Shown here: positions 31,484 to 40,239 of the stretch, piece after piece
Layout: each line of letters begins with the position of its first letter
Position numbering within the stretch: the stretch's first letter is position 1
Origin: Bacilli bacterium
Lineage (GTDB): Bacteria > Bacillota_I > Bacilli_A > RFN20 > CAG-826
Length of the DNA: 46,440 nt
Reading direction: 5' to 3'
NCBI GenBank assembly: GCA_024408235.1
Contig: JAKSVF010000012.1
Coordinates: forward strand, 1-46,440
Translations under genes and position numbers: made by a program
The notes under the pieces: model-generated
The model's input: only the letters and a program-made list of their open reading frames with translations
What the model was told of the DNA's origin: nothing
Databases searched by the model: none

Positions 31484-31507
31484 TATAATAAAGTCACTTT
31501 GGAGGAG
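31484..31507 (+). promoter_or_regulatory. -10 box and RBS of the 31513 gene
   Basis: TATAAT (31484-31489) with no good -35, and GGAGGAG (31501-31507) before the ATG at 31513. This strong RBS sets the start; the GTG at 31507 lies inside the RBS. Confidence 0.6.
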
Positions 31508-31512
31508 TGCTT

Positions 31513-32193
31513 ATGACTCAAATATTAGAAGCGAGCTGCTTGCCTGCTATATGGGTGATCGCGGTTTTGGAGCTCGCTTTATTCGGCTTTATGGTCTTTA
31601 GATTCGTTAAGACCAGATCGATTCTCACTTTATTAACCGCATCCATTACGTTCGGGTTGTTCTATGACGCATTCATCATTGCCTTTGGCTGCGCAATGAA
31701 TCCCGCAACAGTTCCTTTCATCTCAAGATTGAGGTTTATCAGCCATGGATTGTTAATCCCGTTGTTATTCGCGGTATGTTCAGAGGCTCTTGGCTTAAAG
31801 AAACCTTGGAACATCGTTTTCTACTCAATTACCGGAGTCCTCATGATCGCGGGACTTGCAGAAGCGATCGCGACCAAACTCGATGTTGTTACAATTGCGG
31901 GCATCGCTCGTATGGCATCCGTTAAAGGCGAGACGCCAAAATGGGCTGAGACAATCTCCCAAGTCCTAAGCTTCGGCACAGTCATTCCTATGATGATTGT
32001 TGGAATCATTTGCTGGATAAAGCAGAAGAACCCATTCTTGTTCCTCGCAGGATTCCTCATGTTCGCGTTCTCGGCATTAGGACCAGCTACAGGAAATGCG
32101 CAGTACATATTCTATATTTCGATGTACGGCGAAATCCTTATGGTTGGATTCATGCTCCTATACGCAATCAAGAAAGAAAAGAAATTGCTCTAA
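31513..32193 (+). CDS. seven-helix membrane protein of unknown function
   Basis: 226 residues, strongly hydrophobic, with about seven helices and an outer N-terminus by the positive-inside rule (KTRS and KKEKK on the inside). No catalytic motif or known family is recognised. Features are an internal pair of short charged loops (SRLRFISH; VKGETPKWAET) and a glycine/alanine-rich last third. It is divergent from the third GH3 gene, with which it shares a 130-bp region, and ends at a bidirectional terminator. There is no hint of the ligand. Confidence 0.7.
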   Translation: MTQILEASCLPAIWVIAVLELALFGFMVFRFVKTRSILTLLTASITFGLFYDAFIIAFGCAMNPATVPFISRLRFISHGLLIPLLFAVCSEALGLKKPWNIVFYSITGVLMIAGLAEAIATKLDVVTIAGIARMASVKGETPKWAETISQVLSFGTVIPMMIVGIICWIKQKNPFLFLAGFLMFAFSALGPATGNAQYIFYISMYGEILMVGFMLLYAIKKEKKLL

Positions 32194-32202
32194 GAGAAAT
32201 GA

Positions 32203-32240
32203 AAAACTCACTTGGGTCTCATTCACCACAAGTGAGTTTT
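32203..32240. terminator. bidirectional terminator
   Basis: Perfect 12-bp stem AAAACTCACTTG/CAAGTGAGTTTT with a 14-nt loop, followed by CTTTTTGC on plus and TCATTTCTC on minus. It ends the membrane protein gene and the glycolytic operon. Confidence 0.85.
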
Positions 32241-32248
32241 CTTTTTGC

Positions 32249-33094
32249 TTATTTAAGTCCGATTCTTTGGAAGCCGTATACCGCAGCGCCGAGTAATCCA
32301 GCCATCTGACCGCATCCGGCCATCTGGAGATTTGCCTGTGGAGTTGCACCCTGAAGGTCGTTGAAGAAGAGATGCGCGCTCTTCATGACTCCGCCTGTAA
32401 GAGTGAATACTTCAGGCTCATACAATGATTGAATCATGTTGAACCAGTTGGAGAGTATCTGAATCCAGTCTGAATAGATTCTAAGAGCCAAGTTGTTCTT
32501 GTTCTCAACCATCTCGAAGAATTCTCTGGCGTTTGCGACGTATAAACCGTTTAGGTCGCAGAGCCTTGTTAATCCTGTTCCCGAAGCAACATGCTCGAAC
32601 TCGAGTGTCTTGCCCTTGTAGTTGATGAGTGTGTGGCCGGCTTCGTTAGAGGAGTTCTTTAACTTGCCGTCGACGCATAAGGCTCCACCGACGCCTGTAG
32701 AGATTGTTGTGAAGTAAACTTTCTTGTATTTGCTCCATTCTCCGACGTTTGCCTCAGCTAAGGCGGCCGCCTGAGCGTCGTTTAACGCGAATACCGGGAG
32801 ACCGAATTCCTTGCCCATGATTTCAGAGAAAGGAACGTTTGTGACGTGTACATTTGGGAGAGTATCGATGTAACCCGACTCTCTAACTCTTCCTGGGACT
32901 CCAGCAGAGATTGCAACTACGTCAGAATAGTCTGTAATCGCGTCTCTAACGACTTTTATGACGTTGGCTAGGAATTTGTCCGTTGAACCAATCACCGTGT
33001 CGTAGATGAGTGTTTTTTCAACTTCGTAGTTTTCGTTGATGAGTGAGACACGCGTGTTTGTGCCTCCGATGTCTAAAGAGATGATTTTTTTCAT
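32249..33094 (-). CDS. ROK-family sugar kinase, probable glucokinase
   Basis: 281 residues. ATP-binding DIGGTNTRVS near the N-terminus, catalytic Asp106 in ALNDAQAAALAE, STGVGGAL, and EAGHT with Glu151 and His154. The ROK zinc motif (CxCGxxGCxE) is missing: the region reads NYKGKTLEFEHVASG, so it belongs to the zinc-free branch of ROK kinases. It starts 2 bp after pyk in an operon with pfkA, which supports phosphorylation of glucose (or a related hexose such as fructose or mannose) feeding glycolysis. Its job may be to capture the glucose released by the GH3 enzymes. Confidence 0.83.
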   Translation of the reverse strand: MKKIISLDIGGTNTRVSLINENYEVEKTLIYDTVIGSTDKFLANVIKVVRDAITDYSDVVAISAGVPGRVRESGYIDTLPNVHVTNVPFSEIMGKEFGLPVFALNDAQAAALAEANVGEWSKYKKVYFTTISTGVGGALCVDGKLKNSSNEAGHTLINYKGKTLEFEHVASGTGLTRLCDLNGLYVANAREFFEMVENKNNLALRIYSDWIQILSNWFNMIQSLYEPEVFTLTGGVMKSAHLFFNDLQGATPQANLQMAGCGQMAGLLGAAVYGFQRIGLK

Positions 33095-33096
33095 AG

Positions 33097-34554
33097 TTAG
33101 TCTATATCCTCAACTTTGTTGACGTTAACGATTCTTAGGAAATTTGTGACGCCTGCGCCGGTCGGCAATCCGCCTGCGATGACAATTGGGTCACCTGGCT
33201 TTAATCCGACGTCTCTAGCGATCTTAAGTGCCAAGACCTCCATTTCTTCTGTGAAGTCTGGCATCGTTGTTCTTAAAAGAACTGAATAAACGCCCCACAT
33301 GAACGCTCCTTTGAGTGCCGTTTTTCTAGAATTCGTCACCTGAATTATAGGACAGATTGGTCTAGACTTCGACATTCTTCTAGAAGAGTTGCCGTAGTGG
33401 GTGAAATTAACGATCAGTTTTGCTCCAAGTACAAGCGCTGTGTTCGCGACGGCGTTTGATATTGCGTCGTTTGTGTCCTTTTCTGATGTATCGAAAGCTT
33501 CTCTAGTTAGTTCTGCATAAGGAAGCTCTTTCTCGATGGCTGATGCGATGGAGGTCTGCATCGAAACGGCTTCAACCGGATATTGTCCAGAAGCTGATTC
33601 GCCAGATAACATTACGCAATCGGCGGATTCCGAGATGGCGGTAGCGACGTCAGAAACTTCCGCTCTAGTTGGCCTAGGGTGTGTGGTCATGGACTCAAGC
33701 ATCTGAGTAGCGATGATGCAAGGCTTGCCGGCTTTGCGGCATAACTGTGCAATCTTTCTCTGCACGAGAGGGACGTCTTGAGGAGCGATTTCATCGCCCA
33801 AGTCTCCACGTGCGACCATGACTCCATCGGCTACAGCGACAATCTCTTCGATTTTATCAACGCCTTCTTGGTTCTCTATCTTTGCGAAGATTGGCATATC
33901 AGGCTTGCCATATTTAGTGAGCACAGCCCTCATGTCCAAAATATCTTCAGGTCTTCTTACGAATGAAGCGAAAACACAGTCAACATCCTGTTCACAACCA
34001 AACTTTAAATCAGCCTCGTCATTAGCGGAGATGAATGGTAGAGAAAGCCTCGACATCGGGGCATTCATTCCTTTTTTGTCTTTGATGTAGTGGTTGTTCA
34101 AGGCTTTAACGATTATCTCTTCTTTTTCTTCATCTTTGCCGATGACTTCCAGAGTTAGATTCCCATCATCAACCAAAATATGGTTGCCAATGGTGACGTC
34201 GTTATATAAGCCAGAGAAAGAACAGGTCCATCTCTCAGATGTTCCTAATACGTTCTCTTTTGTTATTCTCATAACCTGACCTTTGGAGACTTCGATTTTG
34301 CCATTCTCCATCAGTCCGGTTCTCATTTCCGGTCCCTTTGTGTCTAAAGCGACAGGGATATATATCTTGTATTGCTTTTCAAAATCGCGAGCAATCTGCA
34401 TTTTCTTTAATTGCTCTTCGTGTGAGCCATGAGAAAAATTCAGTCTCATGACATTCATTCCTGCATCATAAAGCTTTTTGACCATTTCTGGAGTGTCAGA
34501 TGCTGGTCCAATGGTGCAGATGATTTTGGTTTTCTTTGAAAGGTTCAGATTCAT
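33097..34554 (-). CDS. pyk: pyruvate kinase
   Basis: 485 residues: TIM barrel with MRLNFSHG, the B domain (about 75-170), the active-site EPFDTKGPE-equivalent ALDTKGPEMRTG, MVARGDLGDE, ATQMLESM and SGESASGQYP. A C-terminal effector domain ends near VNKVED. It lacks the extra PEP-utiliser domain found in Bacillus and Staphylococcus Pyk. It converts PEP and ADP to pyruvate and ATP. Its ATG overlaps the pfkA stop by one base (TAATG), and the ROK kinase follows after 2 bp. Confidence 0.97.
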   Translation of the reverse strand: MNLNLSKKTKIICTIGPASDTPEMVKKLYDAGMNVMRLNFSHGSHEEQLKKMQIARDFEKQYKIYIPVALDTKGPEMRTGLMENGKIEVSKGQVMRITKENVLGTSERWTCSFSGLYNDVTIGNHILVDDGNLTLEVIGKDEEKEEIIVKALNNHYIKDKKGMNAPMSRLSLPFISANDEADLKFGCEQDVDCVFASFVRRPEDILDMRAVLTKYGKPDMPIFAKIENQEGVDKIEEIVAVADGVMVARGDLGDEIAPQDVPLVQRKIAQLCRKAGKPCIIATQMLESMTTHPRPTRAEVSDVATAISESADCVMLSGESASGQYPVEAVSMQTSIASAIEKELPYAELTREAFDTSEKDTNDAISNAVANTALVLGAKLIVNFTHYGNSSRRMSKSRPICPIIQVTNSRKTALKGAFMWGVYSVLLRTTMPDFTEEMEVLALKIARDVGLKPGDPIVIAGGLPTGAGVTNFLRIVNVNKVEDID

Positions 34555-35507
34555 TAGAGTATATCAGCAAGTCTTGCTGTATCTGGATCTGTGATTCTTT
34601 GCATAGCAAGTGCTTCATAGATATCGAAGTCAACAATCTTGTTGTTCTTGATACCGATACAACGTCCGCCTTTGCCTTCGAGTAATAACTCAACAGCCTT
34701 AACGCCCATTCTTGAAGAGAGGATTCTGTCGAATGATGTTGGTGATCCACCTCTCTGGATGTGTCCTAAAACACAGATTCTTGTTGGGCAGCCAACCTCG
34801 TTATTGATTCTGTCCTTGAGTTCTTCCGCATTGACGTACTTTTCTGAGAGAAGAATTATTGAATATGTATCTGGGTCTTTTTCGAATTTGGCTCTTACGC
34901 CTTCAACAACATTGTCGAATGAAACTGGGTGATCTGGAGTTAAGATGAAGTCAGCGTCTGTTCCGATTCCGCAGAAAAGAGTTAAGTCGCCGCATTTGTT
35001 GCCCATGCATTCGCAAATGATGCATCTGCAGTGCGATGCAGCTGTATCTTTAAGATATTTGATAGCGTCGAGAATTGTGTTCTGGCATGTATCAAAACCG
35101 ATTGTGTAATCTGTGCAAGCGATATCGTTGTCGATTGTGCCTGGTAAGCCAATGCAGTTGATACCCATTTCTGAGAGCTTCATAGCGCCCATATATGAAC
35201 CGTCGCCACCGATGACGACAACTGCCTCAATTCCAAAAGCCTTCAATTGTTCAATGGCCTTCTGTCTAACTGCGACTTCCTTGAATTCAGGGAGTCTTGC
35301 CGTTCTTAAAATCGTACCGCCTTTATCAACGATACCGAGGATATCTGATAATTCGAGCTTCTTGATTTTACCTTCGACCATTCCCTTATAGCCGTTATAT
35401 ATTCCGTAAACCTCAATGCCATTTGCGATGCCAGCTTTTACGATGGCAGCGATGGCGTTATTCATTCCAGGTGAGTCTCCACCGGATGTAAGGATTCCAA
35501 TTTTCAT
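34554..35507 (-). CDS. pfkA: 6-phosphofructokinase
   Basis: 317 residues. Start at 35507 follows AAGGAGAG and the promoter start site; an in-frame ATG at 35537 lies upstream of the predicted transcript start. Motifs: GILTSGGDSPGMN, TARLPEF, GGDGSYMGA (ATP), LPGTIDND (catalytic Asp), SHCRC, CGDL and HIQRGGSP. One change stands out: the MGR motif that contacts fructose-6-phosphate reads MGNK, so the Arg (Arg171 in E. coli PfkA) is Asn. It makes fructose-1,6-bisphosphate. The operon pfkA-pyk-ROK kinase is a compact glycolysis module. Confidence 0.95.
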   Translation of the reverse strand: MKIGILTSGGDSPGMNNAIAAIVKAGIANGIEVYGIYNGYKGMVEGKIKKLELSDILGIVDKGGTILRTARLPEFKEVAVRQKAIEQLKAFGIEAVVVIGGDGSYMGAMKLSEMGINCIGLPGTIDNDIACTDYTIGFDTCQNTILDAIKYLKDTAASHCRCIICECMGNKCGDLTLFCGIGTDADFILTPDHPVSFDNVVEGVRAKFEKDPDTYSIILLSEKYVNAEELKDRINNEVGCPTRICVLGHIQRGGSPTSFDRILSSRMGVKAVELLLEGKGGRCIGIKNNKIVDFDIYEALAMQRITDPDTARLADIL

Positions 35508-35537
35508 ATCGATTACACTCTCCTTGTAAACGTGCAT

Positions 35538-35566
35538 ATTATAAACACTTGTCTATCATTATGTAA
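35538..35566 (-). promoter_or_regulatory. promoter of the glycolytic operon
   Basis: Minus-strand TTACAT (35561-35566), 17-bp spacer, TATAAT (35538-35543). No catabolite-responsive element is seen. Confidence 0.75.
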
Positions 35567-35633
35567 TGATAATAATAGTAGAAGTCGTATCTTACCGATA
35601 AAACGACATATCTTTTTATGGCATGAATTGGCG

Positions 35634-35651
35634 TTACTTATTAATAAGTAA
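35634..35651. repeat. perfect 18-bp palindrome
   Basis: TTACTTATTAATAAGTAA lies between the terminator of the lipoprotein operon and the pfkA promoter. It contains AATAAGTAA, the 9 bases that end the LytTR-type repeats, but as an inverted pair, not tandem. Possible operator or simply part of the U-tract region of the terminator. Confidence 0.5.
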
Positions 35652-35679
35652 AAAGAAAAGGGACGGATAAATCCGCCCC
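35650..35679 (-). terminator. intrinsic terminator of the lipoprotein operon
   Basis: Stem GGGACGGAT/ATCCGCCCC (9 bp, one G-T pair) with a tight loop, followed on minus by TTTTCTTTTTAC. Confidence 0.8.
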
Positions 35680-35697
35680 AAATCGATTTATTGCTTT

Positions 35698-37299
35698 TTA
35701 TTCAGCAGCAGCTGCGGAGAAAACGATTTCGTATTCTGAGCTGATTGTTGGGTCAACAGTTGATGTGACTTTTAATTTGACTGTCTGAGCCTTTGTGACT
35801 TTGAGAGTGTGGAGTGTTTTTGCTGAACCCCAAACGTCAACTTCTTTTGTTCCTAAAGTCCAAGTGCCCTCTTCAGCTGTGACGGTAATTGTTGCTGAGT
35901 TGTCAGCTGTTGATGGAGTAGCCTTGACTTCGAATAAGAATTCTTCGCCGACTACGCCTTCGGTGCCCATCATCCAAGAATCCATCCATGAGCCTTCGCC
36001 TGGTGCCCATTCGAGGTATGTCCACTGTGAAGCTTCGATAGCGCTGAGAGAAGGTGCCTTGACGTTGAGTGTGAATTCAACTGACACATTCTTTGTTGAG
36101 ACTTTGAACTTGCATGATCCCGCTCCATTGAAGTTAAGGTTGATCTGCTGGTTGTAAGCGCCATATGATGCAAAGTTGCAGATACCGCCTTCATCATATT
36201 CAATTTTGAATGAGTCGATGTTTGCGGTTGCTGATTCTGGAAGCTGGTTCATAACCTTAAGGCTAACGCCGCCGTATTCATCCATTTCAACATCGACTGT
36301 TGATTTGTCAGCGATCTTTGTTTCTCCGTAGTAGACGTCCCATGAAGTGAACTCAAAGTCTGATAAGTCGTATGGGAATGTAGCAGTTCTTTCACCGAGT
36401 GTCTGAGCGATTTCGTATGTCTGTGTGTACTGCCATGTAAGAGCCTTATTGCCTGTTGGTGCTCCGAATTCGTTTGTTTCATCAAGCATTGCTTTGTTGT
36501 CGGTAACAACTTTGAATGCCACTAATGCGTTTTCGCTGAATGATGCCTCGAATTCAAATGTGAAATATTCTTCAGACCATTCTGTGATGTTGTCATATTT
36601 GAATGATGCCTTGAATCCTGTCTCTGTTAATTCGCCAGCGAGTTCCTTTGCATTTTCAGATTTTGCAAGTGACCAAGTTGAGGATAACATAGCTTCTGCG
36701 CCATATATGTCTCCACCAAGGAAGTTTCCTCTGTAACTCCATGTGAAGTCGATGCCTTCTAAATGGTCTTCGTCTGAAGCTGATTTGCTAAGTGGGTCAC
36801 CTTCTGCGCCGCTATATTTGTTAACGCCATCACTTTCTGTGACATAGTAGCTGTGTTCATAGATTGACCAGTTTAAAGTGCGTGAGTGGAAATAATCTTC
36901 ACCAAATTCGTATGTTCCATCGTTGATGGTTGGGGCTTCGACTGGGTTGTATGGGTCAACTGTTGTTGATTTGAATGAACCTTCTTTTACTTTTGATGCA
37001 TTCATTGCTGCACGCATGACATATTTGTCAGCGGCTTCTTTTAATGTGTCGTTATCGACTGGACCAACAGCTGGTCCCTGTGATGAGACGACCTCTGAAG
37101 TTGCGACCTCTGAAGTTGCGACATTTTCTGAAGATGCAGCTGCTTCAGATGTTGTTTCTGAAGTTCCGACTGTCTCAGAAGTTGCTGTGTCTGATGTGTT
37201 GCCTGCATCGTTTGATGATGCTGTGTTGCTGTTTCCTCCGCATGCTGCTAATCCGAAGACCAACATTGATGAGAGAACTAATAAAGTTGATTTTTTCAT
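35698..37299 (-). CDS. large lipoprotein with Ser/Thr-rich linker, unknown function
   Basis: 533 residues. Signal with lipobox GLAAC (Cys20) and then a low-complexity stalk (about 25-75) of repeated TSE and ATSEV units, typical of cell-wall-spanning linkers. Next comes a domain with EGSFKSTT, YEFGEDYFHSRT and FTFEFEASF, resembling the LolA/LppX-type lipid-binding or signal lipoprotein pattern. Two immunoglobulin-like domains follow near 330-430 and 440-530, with VSVEFTLNV and VKLKVTSTVDP (Big-like). No enzyme motif. It follows the 827-residue lipoprotein gene by 32 bp in one operon. Its RBS AGGAG lies in the loop of a 7-bp hairpin (37299-37320). Confidence 0.7.
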   Translation of the reverse strand: MKKSTLLVLSSMLVFGLAACGGNSNTASSNDAGNTSDTATSETVGTSETTSEAAASSENVATSEVATSEVVSSQGPAVGPVDNDTLKEAADKYVMRAAMNASKVKEGSFKSTTVDPYNPVEAPTINDGTYEFGEDYFHSRTLNWSIYEHSYYVTESDGVNKYSGAEGDPLSKSASDEDHLEGIDFTWSYRGNFLGGDIYGAEAMLSSTWSLAKSENAKELAGELTETGFKASFKYDNITEWSEEYFTFEFEASFSENALVAFKVVTDNKAMLDETNEFGAPTGNKALTWQYTQTYEIAQTLGERTATFPYDLSDFEFTSWDVYYGETKIADKSTVDVEMDEYGGVSLKVMNQLPESATANIDSFKIEYDEGGICNFASYGAYNQQINLNFNGAGSCKFKVSTKNVSVEFTLNVKAPSLSAIEASQWTYLEWAPGEGSWMDSWMMGTEGVVGEEFLFEVKATPSTADNSATITVTAEEGTWTLGTKEVDVWGSAKTLHTLKVTKAQTVKLKVTSTVDPTISSEYEIVFSAAAAE

Positions 37300-37320
37300 T
37301 TCTTATCTCCTATTAAGAAA
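37299..37320 (-). promoter_or_regulatory. hairpin presenting the RBS of the 35698 gene
   Basis: Minus-strand TTTCTTA and TAAGAAA pair perfectly (7 bp); the loop ATAGGAGA holds the Shine-Dalgarno and the last stem base is the A of the ATG. It may tune translation of the second lipoprotein relative to the first. Confidence 0.5.
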
Positions 37321-37331
37321 AATTAAATTAG

Positions 37332-39815
37332 TTAAAGGTTGACTGTTTTTCCAAACCAGAATCCATCGGCTGTGTTTGGTAATACTCTAACGTACATATC
37401 TCCGTCAACGTAGACACGTGCGCCGTTCTGATCTGTTTCCTGATATGTCCATCTGTCATCAGATTCGAATTTTTCTATGATCTTTTTCATATAATCCTTG
37501 TCGGATGAACCGGCATCGTTGAGGAGCCATAATTCTTTTGCGATTGTGAACTGAACTGGTGCCCAGTAGTAATCTGCCGTTGAATCGTAGAGGTATGGGA
37601 CGTTGTCGATATCGAGAGGCTTTCCTTCGTGGTCGACGCATCCTTTGTAGTAGTCGTTGAATTCTCTAACGACTTTCTCTCCGCATTCTGAATCGCTCCA
37701 CTTTGTTGGATATGTGTAATCAGGCATCGCCTGTAGTTTTGATAACATCTCGGATTTGTCGATGTTGTAGTTGAATGTGAGGATGCCGTCTGCGGTTCCA
37801 TATTCGACTCCATCATAGACGAATGATTCGTGGTAGACGATCTTCTCGACTTTTGATAAATCTTCTGTGAGAGTGATTGAAACGCCTGCCATGAAGTTGT
37901 CTGCAGCAGTTGGGAATGCTTTTCCGACATAGATTGCTGCGTAGTATCCGACATCATCCTTTGTTGTGTATGTTCTTGTTGATGGGTTGTAATCGAATAC
38001 TTCTGCAGATGGTGTGCAATAGTATCTTCTGTATGTCTTGCTATCTGCGCTCTGGACAGGTCTCTTAGCGACTGGGTTACCATCTTTAACTTTGAATGGA
38101 ACAACACCCGTTGTTTTTCCACTTGAGTCTTTGATGTAGTAGTCACCGATCAATGTGTGAATTTCATCTGTTGCGACGTTAGCGTTTGCGTCCATATGTG
38201 TTCTATAGTAGTGGTAATCTTCTAAGATGAACTCGTTTGTATATGTCATTTCGCGGTAGCAACCTGTGGCGTCTAAATCGGGATCATCTGATGTTTCGAT
38301 TCCGTAAACGCTATATTCGGTCTTCGGATCGTTGATGTAGTCGAGGGCTTTTTCGAGTCTTGTTGCCTGATCATCGATTCTTGCATATGGCTTGAGGTCA
38401 GGGATGTTTCTATCAGGAACGATCTTTGTTTCAAATTTGTAGCTGACTTCCGCTTCTTCTCCGCTATCGAGAACTGCGTATTCTGTTTCTGTTGTCGCGG
38501 TGACCTTTGTCATCTTTCCGCCGGATGTTTCGAGAACGACATCCTGGAATAACCATCCGCCTGGAGCTGGAGTTTCTGAGAAATCAAGGAATGCTGTATC
38601 GATGTCTGCACCGTAATAGCGGTATTTGTTTTCTCCGACTTCTCTCCAGTCGTCCTCATCAAATCTATCCGCGATAGCGACGAGCTGACTGTAAGGGTAT
38701 CCGGTATCAACCCACGAAACTTCATTCTGTCCGTCGATATAATCGCGAACAAATCTGCCATCTTGGTTGTGGTAATGAGTGTCGCCGTTGATGCCGTAGA
38801 GTCTAGCGACGTTTTCGTCGAAGTCTAAGTTGTTATCGCCAACAAGAACTTCTTTTCCGTCGATGTAAGCTGTAACGGTTGTGGTTGTTGATAATGATGA
38901 GCCTAATGCATTTGCAACATCATTTCTGTTAACTGCTTTGTCGCTGATTTTGACTGCATCACTTGCTAAGAATGCATCCATATCAGCGTCTTTTGCTGTT
39001 CCGACGTCCTCAAGCACTGTGACGAACATGAGGTGCAAATCATCATCGTCAAAGCTGTTGATGTAACCTTCGATGACGAGATTTTCATCGGTGTTATAGT
39101 ACATCTTGATTGATCTTAATCTGCCTGCGCCGAAATATTCGCCTGCTGCGATTAATTGTGAAACGAATGCCATAAAGGTTCTGTTTCCGTTGCCAAGGTC
39201 ATACCATTGCTGCTTGAATTTGAGTTCAAACGTATTTGGCTGTGAACCTGTTAAGACTTCGTTGTACTTGACTGTGTATTCGTTGTAGAAGTTTGCGATG
39301 TTGTAGTCTTTTAATGATGTTTCGTGGCCTACGATCTGAAATGTTGACCAGTCAATGAGTGAGATTGGTCTTCCTAATGTGAATTCTTTGTGTCCGTCTT
39401 CTTTTACCTTGAAAGTCGATTCGAAACACACGTCGCCCGTACCGCCTTTTTTGTAGTTCTTCAAAGCGATTGCGGCATTGTTGAATCCTTCGCCTTCCTG
39501 AACGATGTAACGGTCAGAATGATATGTGAATACGAAAGACTCATCTTTTGTGAATATTTTCTGACGATATGTTCCGGTTGAACCTAATTTAGCGAAAAGC
39601 TCATAGATTTCTTCGGCATCGTGTGGGTTGTTTGAGACGGCATTGTTGAATAAGACCTCTTCTTCAGACGAATAAATGCTGGAGTGGTCTGTTTCATAAG
39701 AGGAGACTGTTTCTTGTTCAGAACCGTTGCCTCCAGAAGTTTTTGTTGCTGGGCTGCAAGCAACGAGTGTCATGAGGACTGCAGTTGCAAGCACTAGTAA
39801 TGGTGTTTTCTTCAT
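37332..39815 (-). CDS. 827-residue lipoprotein of unknown function
   Basis: The ATG at 39815 follows AGGAGT; the frame is open further upstream without RBS. Signal with lipobox LVAC (Cys20), then a Ser-rich stretch. Several segments repeat a pattern seen also in the partner lipoprotein, such as TYRQKIFT and FVFTYHSDRY near residue 85, EFILEDYHYYRTH near 540 and the partner's EFGEDYFHSRT. This suggests a chain of LolA/LppX-like beta domains. Other areas are rich in Asp, Tyr and Thr. No known enzyme motif. It heads the two-gene operon from a TTGACA promoter. It may be a surface scaffold or a substrate-binding protein. Confidence 0.68.
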   Translation of the reverse strand: MKKTPLLVLATAVLMTLVACSPATKTSGGNGSEQETVSSYETDHSSIYSSEEEVLFNNAVSNNPHDAEEIYELFAKLGSTGTYRQKIFTKDESFVFTYHSDRYIVQEGEGFNNAAIALKNYKKGGTGDVCFESTFKVKEDGHKEFTLGRPISLIDWSTFQIVGHETSLKDYNIANFYNEYTVKYNEVLTGSQPNTFELKFKQQWYDLGNGNRTFMAFVSQLIAAGEYFGAGRLRSIKMYYNTDENLVIEGYINSFDDDDLHLMFVTVLEDVGTAKDADMDAFLASDAVKISDKAVNRNDVANALGSSLSTTTTVTAYIDGKEVLVGDNNLDFDENVARLYGINGDTHYHNQDGRFVRDYIDGQNEVSWVDTGYPYSQLVAIADRFDEDDWREVGENKYRYYGADIDTAFLDFSETPAPGGWLFQDVVLETSGGKMTKVTATTETEYAVLDSGEEAEVSYKFETKIVPDRNIPDLKPYARIDDQATRLEKALDYINDPKTEYSVYGIETSDDPDLDATGCYREMTYTNEFILEDYHYYRTHMDANANVATDEIHTLIGDYYIKDSSGKTTGVVPFKVKDGNPVAKRPVQSADSKTYRRYYCTPSAEVFDYNPSTRTYTTKDDVGYYAAIYVGKAFPTAADNFMAGVSITLTEDLSKVEKIVYHESFVYDGVEYGTADGILTFNYNIDKSEMLSKLQAMPDYTYPTKWSDSECGEKVVREFNDYYKGCVDHEGKPLDIDNVPYLYDSTADYYWAPVQFTIAKELWLLNDAGSSDKDYMKKIIEKFESDDRWTYQETDQNGARVYVDGDMYVRVLPNTADGFWFGKTVNL

Positions 39816-39840
39816 TTGATTGACTCCTGTCGTGCTCACC

Positions 39841-39868
39841 ATTAAATAAGATATGCGCATAATGTCAA
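39841..39868 (-). promoter_or_regulatory. promoter of the lipoprotein operon
   Basis: Minus-strand TTGACA (39863-39868), 16-bp spacer, TTTAAT (39841-39846). Confidence 0.65.
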
Positions 39869-40147
39869 TTTTTGTTTTTGAAATACGTACATGAAAGTGT
39901 TTTCAATTTTATAAAGCCAATGAAAGATAACAAAAAACGCAAAATTGTAATAATTATATTTTCAAAGTTTTAATAAAATTATTAAATTATAAATAATGAC
40001 AAAATTGCCTATAGAGTAATCAAAATATAATTTTTTCTTTTTTCGATATAATAATGTCTTTCAATGGCGAACAATATGTAAAACATTGAAACACATGAAA
40101 AGTTTTCAGAAAGCGTGTTTTTATCTTGAGTTGGTTTGGGTAAAAGT

Positions 40148-40231
40148 TGTGGATTTTTAGGAATAGTTATGTGGAAAACCCTAAAAAGATGGGATTTATC
40201 GGATGTTTATCGTTCGCTTTCTTGTGGATAA
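40148..40231 (+). promoter_or_regulatory. cluster of three DnaA-box-like sites
   Basis: TGTGGATTT (40148-40156), TGTGGAAAA (40170-40178) and TGTGGATAA (40223-40231), all in one orientation. The last is the exact complement of the box TTATCCACA. Starts are 22 and 53 bp apart, near 2 and 5 helix turns. The perfect box lies just upstream of, or within, the promoter spacer of dnaB. Confidence 0.6.
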
Positions 40232-40239
40232 AAATCGAA

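Noticed and set aside
37044..37342. Open frames antisense to the Ser/Thr-rich lipoprotein stalk
   Set aside because: They come from the low-complexity reverse strand, have no RBS and resemble no protein.
40105..40125. Catabolite-responsive element (AGAAAGCGTG)
   Set aside because: Only half of the pseudo-palindrome is present, and it is far from any sugar gene.
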